A DNA stretch of 64,000 nt from Streptomyces guryensis (lineage in GTDB: Bacteria > Actinomycetota > Actinomycetes > Streptomycetales > Streptomycetaceae): NCBI RefSeq assembly GCF_021261325.1, contig NZ_JAJSBI010000007.1, positions 186,001 to 250,000 of the forward strand, written 5' to 3'. This document shows, in pieces, positions 58,158-64,000 of the stretch. Position 1 is the first letter of the stretch; each line of letters begins with the position of its first letter. Below the pieces are notes generated by a model that saw only the letters and a list, made by a program, of their open reading frames with translations, ran no database searches and was not told where the DNA came from. The position numbers and the translations under genes are program-made.

Positions 58158-58942
58158 GCACGGAAGTTGTCCACAGGCTGGGGGCGGCCGTGGGGATGTT
58201 GCTCGTCCTGGGGTGGCTGCTGCGCCGGTTGGAGACCGTACGGCGTGAGCGGAGAGTGCGGCGGCGGCTGGCCGAGCTGGTGGCCGACGTCGAGGCGATG
58301 CGGGCCCGACCGCGCTTCGAGGTACGGGATGCGGCGCGGCGGTGGCTGCCCGCGGCGGGGGTGGTGTGCGCCGGGTGGGTACTGCTCGGTGGCCTCGCCG
58401 GTGTCGTGGCGGGGCTGCTCGTCGCGGGCGGGCTGTGGAGGTGGCGCGGACGGCAGCCGGCCGGGAGCGGCGCGGAGGGGTACGACCCGGGAGAGGTGGT
58501 CCGTCAACTACCGCTGTCAGCCGATCTCGTGGCCGCCTGCATCGCCGCCGGTGCCGGGCCGGTGGTCGCGGCGCAGGCCGTGGGCGAGGCCCTGGGCGGC
58601 CCTGTCGGGGACGCGTTGGCGCGGGGTGCGGCCGAGGTACGGCTGGGCGGTGAACCGGCCGAGGCCTGGCGGCGGCTGGCCGCTCTGCCTGACGCGGGAG
58701 CTCTCGCCCGGCTGCTGGAACGGGCCGACGTGTCCGGGCTCCCCGCCGCCGCCCCGGTGGCGAGGCTGGCGGCGGACGTCCGCGCCGACCGGTCCCGCAC
58801 CGCGACGGCACGGGCCCGGCGGGCGGCCGTCATGGTCACCGCGCCGGTGGGCCTGTGTTTCCTGCCCGCGTTCATCACGGTCGGCGTACTGCCCGTGGTG
58901 ATCGGGCTCGCGGGTGGGGTGCTCGGAGGGGGTGGTGGCTGA
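58154..58942 (+). CDS. TadC-like membrane platform protein
   Basis: A protein of 262 residues from GTG 58154. A T2SSF domain (PLSADLVAACIAAGAGPVVA ... DVSGLPAAAPVARLAADVRA) lies between membrane helices (AAGVVCAGWVLLGGLAGVVA and FLPAFITVGVLPVVIGLAGG). Partner of TadB. The gene overlaps it by four bases. Confidence 0.82.
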   Translation: MSTEVVHRLGAAVGMLLVLGWLLRRLETVRRERRVRRRLAELVADVEAMRARPRFEVRDAARRWLPAAGVVCAGWVLLGGLAGVVAGLLVAGGLWRWRGRQPAGSGAEGYDPGEVVRQLPLSADLVAACIAAGAGPVVAAQAVGEALGGPVGDALARGAAEVRLGGEPAEAWRRLAALPDAGALARLLERADVSGLPAAAPVARLAADVRADRSRTATARARRAAVMVTAPVGLCFLPAFITVGVLPVVIGLAGGVLGGGGG

Positions 58943-59049
58943 CGGGGCGGGGCGGAGGGCGCTCGGACGCCGACAACGAGCCGGCGTCGGGCCATGAGCC
59001 GGCATCGAGCAGTGAATGGTCAACGGGACTGAACCTCACGGGGGTTGAG

Positions 59050-59259
59050 ATGTGCAAGGCGGTATGGGCGCGGCTGCGTGCCCTGGTGTGCAGGGCGCGT
59101 ACGGCGCGCAGGGACGCGGGGATGGTCACCTCGGAGTACGCGATGGGGATCGTGGCGGCCGTGGCGTTCGCGGTGGTCCTCTACAAGGTGGTGACCAGCG
59201 GCGAGGTCAGCGCGGAGCTGCAGGCCATCGTGAAGAGGGCGCTCGATGCGCAGATGTGA
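59050..59259 (+). CDS. Flp/DUF4244-like pilin
   Basis: A protein of 69 residues: MCKAVWARLRALVCRARTAR, then RDAGMVTSEYAMGIVAAVAF and a hydrophobic helix to YKVVTSGEV. The G-MVTSEYA pattern with Glu at the start of the helix is the class III prepilin signature (cleavage before or near Met). It is the presumed major pilin of the Tad machinery; no prepilin peptidase gene is seen in this operon. Confidence 0.85.
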   Translation: MCKAVWARLRALVCRARTARRDAGMVTSEYAMGIVAAVAFAVVLYKVVTSGEVSAELQAIVKRALDAQM

Positions 59260-59611
59260 GCAGGGCGGCGACAGGGGGTTCGTCACGGCGGAGTCGGCGA
59301 TGGTGCTGCCTGTGCTGGTGATGTTCGCGATGGCACTGGTGTGGGGGCTGCTGGTCGTGGCCGCGCAGATCCAGTGCGTGGACGCGGCCCGGACCGGGGC
59401 GCGTGCGGCGGCCCGCCAGGACCCCGGCGACGAGGTCGTCCGGGTGGCCCGGGAGGCCGCCCCGCGCGGCGCGAAGGTCACCGTCGACCGGGAGGGGGCC
59501 CAGGTCCGCGTGGTCGTGGTGGCCCGGCCACCGGTGCTGCGCGGTCTGCCCTTCGACGTACGGGAGGAGGCCGTGGCCGCGGCGGAGGAGACCGTGGGGG
59601 TGGGGCCGTGA
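59246..59611 (+). CDS. TadE-like pseudopilin
   Basis: A protein of 121 residues: GGDRGFVTAESAMVLPVLVM followed by a hydrophobic helix and a basic periplasmic part. The GFVTAE-A motif is the TadE signature. Starts inside the pilin gene end (14-base overlap). Confidence 0.85.
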   Translation: MRRCEQGGDRGFVTAESAMVLPVLVMFAMALVWGLLVVAAQIQCVDAARTGARAAARQDPGDEVVRVAREAAPRGAKVTVDREGAQVRVVVVARPPVLRGLPFDVREEAVAAAEETVGVGP

Positions 59612-60042
59612 CCGGCTGCTTCTTCGGGCGCCGGTGGGCCGTCGCCGGGGGCGGGGACCGTGGTTCAGCCACCGTCTGGAGCGTCGGTGCGATCGCTGTG
59701 CTGTGCGTGGTGTTCGGGGCCGTGCTCGCCCTGGGGCAGGCCGTCGTGGTCCGGCACCGTGCGGCCGGCGGTGCGGACCTCGCGGCACTCGCGGCTGCGG
59801 ACCACTGGGCGGACGGCACCGCGGCGGCCTGTGGCCGGGCCGGCCGGGTCGCCCGGGCCCAGGGCACGCGGCTGGTGCGGTGCGTGGTCGTCGGCGAGAT
59901 CTCGGACGTGACGGCGGCCTCGGGACGGGGGCCGTTCGCGGCGGAGGTCAGGGCACGGGCGGGGCCTGCGGGGCAGCCGGTTCCCGCGGAACGGGCTCTG
60001 CCTCGGCCTTCTCCTCCGGCGCCCCCCGCAACAGCACCGTGA
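59608..60042 (+). CDS. TadE/TadG-like pseudopilin (TIGR03816-type)
   Basis: A protein of 144 residues from GTG 59608. DRGSATVWSVGAIAVLCVVF is the pseudopilin-like helix, then AGGADLAALAAADHWADG. Matches the family found only beside the DECH helicase. Its last 95 bases overlap the 3' end of the convergent helicase gene, an unusual long overlap. Confidence 0.8.
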   Translation: MTGCFFGRRWAVAGGGDRGSATVWSVGAIAVLCVVFGAVLALGQAVVVRHRAAGGADLAALAAADHWADGTAAACGRAGRVARAQGTRLVRCVVVGEISDVTAASGRGPFAAEVRARAGPAGQPVPAERALPRPSPPAPPATAP

Positions 60043-62434
60043 GCAACCGCACCGCCCCCCTCTTGTGCAGCGGATCGTTGCCGTTGCCGCACTTGGGGGA
60101 CTGGATGCAGGACGGGCAGCCGGCCTCGCACTCGCAGGAGGCGATGGCCTGGCGGGTGGCGGTGAGCCAGGCGCGGGCGGTGTGGAAGGCGCGCTCGGCG
60201 AACCCCGCCCCGCCCGGATGTCCGTCGTAGACGAAGACCGTCGGGAGGAGGGTGTCCGGGTGCAGCGGGACGGAGACGCCGCCGATGTCCCAGCGGTCGC
60301 AGGTCGCGAAGAGGGGCAGCATGCCGATCGACGCGTGCTCGGCGGCGTGCAGGGCGCCGCCGAGGATCTCCGGGTTGATCCGTGCCTCGTCCAGCTGGTC
60401 CTCGGTGACCGTCCACCACACCGCGCGTGTGCGCAGCGTCCGAGGAGGGAGGTCGAGTTTCGTCTCGCCGAGCACTTCACCGGTGATGAGCCGACGACGC
60501 AGGAAGGAGACAACCTGGTTGGTGACCTCGACGGAGCCGTAGCACAGGCGCCCGTCGCCCCAGGGGATCTCCGTGTCCGTCTCCAGGACCGTGATGGACG
60601 TCGTGTCGCGGGCGACCGTCGAATACGAGGGGCTCGCCTCCGTGACCAGGGCCACCGAGTCCTCCAGATCCAGGGAGCGTACGAGATACGTACGGCCCTG
60701 GTGGAGGTGGACCGCGCCCTCGTGGACGGTCGTGTGGGCGGCCCCCGCGTCGACCGTGCCGAGCAGGCGGCCCGTGCCGGACTCGACGATCTGCACCGGT
60801 CGGCCGCCCTCGCCGCGGATGTCGGCGAGGTCGGCGGCCCGTTCCCGGCGCGTCCAGTGCCAGGCCTTCGTCCGGCGGCGGAGCAGCTTCGCGGCCTCCA
60901 GCTGTGGCAGCAGCTCCTCGCAGGCGGGGCCGAACAGCTCGAAGTCCTCGTTGGTCAAAGGGAGTTCCGCGGCGGCGGCGCACAGGTGCGGGGCCAGGAC
61001 GTACGGGTTGTCGGGGTCGAGGACCGTGGACTCCACGGGCTGGTCGAACAGCGCCTCCGGGTGGTGGACGAGGAAGGTGTCCAGCGGGTCGTCGCGGGCG
61101 ACCAGGACGGCCAGCGCTCCCTGCCCGGAGCGTCCGGCGCGGCCCGCCTGCTGCCACAGGGACGCGCGCGTGCCGGGATATCCGGCGATCACCACGGCGT
61201 CCAGCCCCGAGACGTCGACGCCGAGTTCGAGGGCGGTGGTCGCGGCGAGGCCGAGGAGTTCACCGGAGTGCAGGGCCTGTTCGAGGGCGCGGCGTTCCTC
61301 CGGGAGATAGCCGCCGCGGTACGCCGCGACACGCCGGGCCAGGGCGCGGTCGACCTCGGCGAGGCGTTCCTGGGCGATCACCGAGATCAGCTCGGCGCCG
61401 CGCCGGGAGCGCACGAAGGCGACCGACCGGACTCCCTGCAGGGCGAGGTCGGTCAGCAGGTCGGCCGTCTCGGCGGTGGCGGTACGGCGGACAGGGGCGC
61501 CCTTCTCGCCCTGCATCTCGGTGAGCGGGGGCTCCCAGAGGGCGAACACCAGTTCACCGCGCGGTGAGGCGTCGTCGGCGACCTCGACCACCGGGAGGCC
61601 GGTCAGGCGGCGGGCGGCGACCGAGGGCTCGGCGGCGGTCGCGGAGGCCAGCAGGAAGACCGGGGAGGCGCCGTAGCGGGCGCACAGGCGGCGCAGACGG
61701 CGCAGCACCTGGGCGACGTGCGAGCCGAACACCCCGCGGTAGGTGTGGCACTCGTCGATGACGACGTACTTCAGCGACTTCAGGAAGGAGGACCAGCGGG
61801 AGTGGGACGGGAGTATGCCGCGGTGCAGCATGTCCGGGTTGGTCAGCACGTAGTTGGCGTACTGGCGGACCCATTCGCGCTCCTCGAAGGGCGTGTCCCC
61901 GTCGTACACCGCAGGACGTACGGCATTTCCCAGAGGTTGTGAAAGTTCCTTCACGGATCGGCACTGGTCCGCCGCAAGAGCCTTCGTGGGGGCCAGGTAG
62001 AGGGCGGTCGACCCGCGGCCGTTCGGGGCCTCGGAGCCGTCCAGGAGCGTCGAGAACACCGGGACCAGATACGCCAGGGACTTGCCGGACGCGGTGCCCG
62101 TGGCGACGACCACCGAGTCGCCGTCCAGCGCGTGCTCGGCGGCCCGTGCCTGATGGGCCCAGGGATGTTCGATACCGCAGGCCTGCACCGCGGCGACGAC
62201 TTCCGAGCGAATCCGGTCAGGCCAGACGGCATGACGGCCCTCGCGCGGGGGCAAGTGCTCCGTATGAGTGATGCGCGAAGCCCGGCTCGGCCCGGAGGCG
62301 AGCCGGCCCAGGATCGTGCCCGGTGCGAGCCGGGACACGGGGTCCGCCGGGGATCGATCGGATCGGTGATTCTTGGCCATCGGCACCGAGTGTGTCACCG
62401 GCGTGACGGACAATGGGACCAAGGCGTCGTGCAC
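59948..62434 (-). CDS. DEAH/DECH-box helicase with DUF1998 zinc domain (MrfA/YprA type)
   Basis: A protein of 828 residues; the start could also be ATG 62380 (810 residues). Motif I is VATGTASGKSLAYL (about 110), motif II VIDECHTYRG (about 213), motif VI QQAGRAGRSG (about 427). The C-terminal zinc site is CECEAGCPSCIQSPKCGN (about 776-793). Such helicases (MrfA in B. subtilis) repair DNA damage. The link with Tad genes is a known conserved neighbourhood (TIGR03817). Confidence 0.9.
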   Translation of the reverse strand: MHDALVPLSVTPVTHSVPMAKNHRSDRSPADPVSRLAPGTILGRLASGPSRASRITHTEHLPPREGRHAVWPDRIRSEVVAAVQACGIEHPWAHQARAAEHALDGDSVVVATGTASGKSLAYLVPVFSTLLDGSEAPNGRGSTALYLAPTKALAADQCRSVKELSQPLGNAVRPAVYDGDTPFEEREWVRQYANYVLTNPDMLHRGILPSHSRWSSFLKSLKYVVIDECHTYRGVFGSHVAQVLRRLRRLCARYGASPVFLLASATAAEPSVAARRLTGLPVVEVADDASPRGELVFALWEPPLTEMQGEKGAPVRRTATAETADLLTDLALQGVRSVAFVRSRRGAELISVIAQERLAEVDRALARRVAAYRGGYLPEERRALEQALHSGELLGLAATTALELGVDVSGLDAVVIAGYPGTRASLWQQAGRAGRSGQGALAVLVARDDPLDTFLVHHPEALFDQPVESTVLDPDNPYVLAPHLCAAAAELPLTNEDFELFGPACEELLPQLEAAKLLRRRTKAWHWTRRERAADLADIRGEGGRPVQIVESGTGRLLGTVDAGAAHTTVHEGAVHLHQGRTYLVRSLDLEDSVALVTEASPSYSTVARDTTSITVLETDTEIPWGDGRLCYGSVEVTNQVVSFLRRRLITGEVLGETKLDLPPRTLRTRAVWWTVTEDQLDEARINPEILGGALHAAEHASIGMLPLFATCDRWDIGGVSVPLHPDTLLPTVFVYDGHPGGAGFAERAFHTARAWLTATRQAIASCECEAGCPSCIQSPKCGNGNDPLHKRGAVRLLTVLLRGAPEEKAEAEPVPREPAAPQAPPVP

Positions 62435-62541
62435 GCCTGCCGTAAGTGATTGAATGCCATCGCGGCTGGCGAACCGTTCCGGGGGCTCTGCCGAGGTGTC
62501 CCGAGGGGCGACCGCTCGATTAGCAAGGTGCTGGAGGATCC

Positions 62542-62883
62542 GTGGACCTGTCCCTGTCGACCCGTACCGTCGGCGATCGTACGGTCGTCGAGGTCGGTGG
62601 AGAAATCGACGTATATACCGCGCCCAAGTTGCGCGAGCAGCTGGTCGAGCTGGTGAACGACGGGAGTTTCCACCTCGTCGTCGACATGGAGGGCGTGGAC
62701 TTCCTCGACTCCACCGGGCTCGGCGTGCTGGTCGGCGGCCTGAAGCGGGTGCGTGCCCATGAGGGCTCGCTGCGCCTGGTCTGCAACCAGGAGCGCATTC
62801 TGAAGATCTTCCGTATCACCGGCCTCACCAAGGTGTTCCCGATCCACACCTCGGTCGAGGAAGCGGTGGCGGCCACCGACTGA
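62542..62883 (+). CDS. bldG: anti-anti-sigma factor BldG
   Basis: A protein of 113 residues from GTG 62542. STAS fold with phospho-acceptor Ser57 in [13 protein letters not shown]. BldG is needed for aerial mycelium and antibiotic production in Streptomyces, acting by binding anti-sigma kinases when unphosphorylated; established knowledge. It precedes the ATPase-type anti-sigma gene by 118 bases. Confidence 0.95.
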
Positions 62884-63001
62884 CCACCGCCGCACGGAGC
62901 GGGAAAGGACCGCTCCCGAGGCGGAAGAAGTTCAATGAGGGGGTCCGGGCTTTCGGCAGCCCGGCCCCCCGACCGCACGCCCGTAGTTCCGAGGGGGATG
63001 C

Positions 63002-63433
63002 ATGGCCACCGTCGAACTCCGCTTCAGCGCGCTGCCCGAGCACGTCAGGACCGCCCGACTGGTGGCGGCAGCGGTGGCGCGCAGGGCCGGGGTGGACGAG
63101 GCCGTCCTCGACGAGGTCAGACTCGCCGTCGGCGAGGCCTGCAGCCGTGCCGTCGGACTGCACCAGAGCGCCGGGATCACCGCACCGGTGAAGGTGCAGC
63201 TGGTGGAGGAGGAGAAACAGTTCTCCATCGAGGTCGGCGACGAGGCACCGCGCTCCTCCCCGGGAGGAGGGGCATCGGGCTCGGCGGGTGAGGACGTGGA
63301 GACCGAGGAGGACGAGATGGGCCTCGCGGTCATCAGCGGCCTCGTCGACGATGTGGAGGTGACCGCCGGCGAGCACGGCGGGCAGATCCGCATGACCTGG
63401 CCGACCACACCGACCACCGCGGTCATCTCCTGA
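63002..63433 (+). CDS. HATPase-type anti-sigma factor homologue downstream of bldG
   Basis: A protein of 143 residues. The ATP-binding region is DEVRLAVGEACSRAVGLH (N-box, about 36-53) and EMGLAVISGLVDDVEV (about 103-118). Residues about 80-102 are an acidic Gly-rich insert. Member of the RsbW/SpoIIAB kinase family; the canonical Asn is replaced (EACSRAV), so kinase activity may be weak. The pairing with bldG is conserved. Confidence 0.85.
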   Translation: MATVELRFSALPEHVRTARLVAAAVARRAGVDEAVLDEVRLAVGEACSRAVGLHQSAGITAPVKVQLVEEEKQFSIEVGDEAPRSSPGGGASGSAGEDVETEEDEMGLAVISGLVDDVEVTAGEHGGQIRMTWPTTPTTAVIS

Positions 63434-63452
63434 CCTCACCCCCGTACACCGT

Positions 63453-63481
63453 CCAAGGGCCCTGCTGAGCAGGGCCCTTGG
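63453..63481 (+). terminator. terminator after the bldG-anti-sigma operon
   Basis: Perfect 13-bp arms CCAAGGGCCCTGC / GCAGGGCCCTTGG, three-base loop, then TGTTTTT. A textbook intrinsic terminator. Confidence 0.92.
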
Positions 63482-63740
63482 TGTTTTTCCGGCCTTCCCG
63501 GAATTAGTGAAGGAATTCACGATCAATCGCGTGACTGATCACGTGATAATTCGATCAAGCGTCAATGCAGGCGTCAATGCCTTTGAGGCATTACTTCTTT
63601 TGGGTTCTGTGGCACGGCGTCGATCATTTGCTGAAGAGCATGTGAAGGCTAATTCCGTTTACCGTGCTCTGTTTTGATCAGGTGCGGGTACCTAGAATCC
63701 GTCCACATCTTGAGCTCAGCCCAAGCGTCAAGGAGGACGA
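63482..63740. promoter_or_regulatory. AT-rich leader of the pyrophosphatase gene
   Basis: Lower GC than elsewhere in the window. Contains GCGTCAATGC twice (63559-63568 and 63571-63580), GATCACGTGATAA at 63537, and an AGGAGG ribosome site at 63731. Likely holds the hppA promoter; no regulator assigned. Confidence 0.5.
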
Positions 63741-64000
63741 ATGGCGGGGCTTTCTACCCCTCATCAGTTTGACCAACCCACAACCCTCGCAGCCGCGGTA
63801 CTGACGGACGACAACCGGATCATCGTGATGGTCATCGGGGTCGTCGCGCTGGCCGCGCTCGTGGTCGCAGGCATCCTGGTGCGCCAGGTGCTCGCGGCGG
63901 GCGAGGGCACAGACAGCATGAAGGAGATCGCGGGAGCGGTCCAGGAAGGTGCGAACGCCTATCTGGCCCGGCAGTTGCGCACGCTCGGCGTATTCGCCGT
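63741..64000 (+). CDS. hppA: membrane-bound H+/Na+-translocating pyrophosphatase, N-terminal part only
   Basis: The first 86 residues, cut by the window edge. ATG 63741 has AGGAGG five bases before it. After MAGLSTPHQFDQPTTLAAAV comes the first helix (IIVMVIGVVALAALVVAGIL), then the conserved MKEIAGAVQEGANAYLARQL motif of the K+-independent or dependent pyrophosphatase family. It couples PPi hydrolysis to ion pumping across the membrane. Confidence 0.92.
   Translation, partial: MAGLSTPHQFDQPTTLAAAVLTDDNRIIVMVIGVVALAALVVAGILVRQVLAAGEGTDSMKEIAGAVQEGANAYLARQLRTLGVFA

Noticed and set aside
1..64000. CRISPR arrays, rRNA genes and complete insertion sequences
   Set aside because: Looked for regularly spaced repeats, rRNA sequence and transposase motifs; none were seen.

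Overview
This is a high-GC actinobacterial chromosome segment, almost certainly Streptomyces. The signs are the codon usage, frequent GTG and TTG starts, WblA, BldG, a Crp regulator of 224 residues, and the actinobacterial Tad 'helicase/secretion neighbourhood'. From memory, gene order from about 25 kb rightward resembles the S. coelicolor SCO3580-SCO3547 region read in reverse; I could not align it.

Layout. (1) 1-8.1 kb: accessory DNA. It holds the start of a type VII secretion (ESX) mycosin protease with two WXG100-type proteins, then a secreted amidase, lipoproteins, DUF2461, DUF317 and a frameshifted lipoprotein. (2) 8.3-18.55 kb: an integrative mobilizable element. It has a ParB-like protein, a MobA-type relaxase with a MobC-like partner, a DUF2637-like membrane protein, a helicase loader, a replication protein whose gene carries iteron-like repeats, an XRE regulator, an excisionase and a tyrosine integrase. 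I see no FtsK/TraB or T4SS ATPase, so it probably relies on another element's transfer apparatus. (3) 18.5-24.9 kb: a defence-like accessory stretch ending at tRNA-Pro(CGG). It holds a frameshifted ScoMcrA-type phosphorothioate-dependent HNH nuclease, a DUF4041/GIY-YIG protein, a convergent pair of large hypotheticals and a possible integrase tail beside the tRNA. (4) 25-64 kb: conserved core chromosome. It includes a class A PBP, wblA, two ArsA-like ATPases, RidA, NUDIX and metallo-beta-lactamase proteins, crp, nth, a MarP-like protease, nhaA, acsA, a SulP-carbonic anhydrase fusion, the Tad pilus operon, a DEAH helicase, bldG with its ATPase neighbour, and the start of the membrane pyrophosphatase.

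How the genes work together. In the mobile element, rep and loader genes face left, while xis and int face right. A perfect 18-bp inverted sequence lies ahead of both operons, with the XRE gene between them, so one regulator could switch replication and excision together. Origin-like repeats sit inside the rep gene, as in phage lambda gene O. The integrase has a LacI-type helix-turn-helix spliced into its catalytic domain.

Candidate single-base indels (two in the 7.4-kb lipoprotein, one in the 19-kb nuclease, possibly one at the ParB start) all fall in the accessory 25 kb. I noticed none in the 39-kb core, which suggests decay rather than uniform sequencing error. All family assignments come from motifs read by eye; no searches were run.
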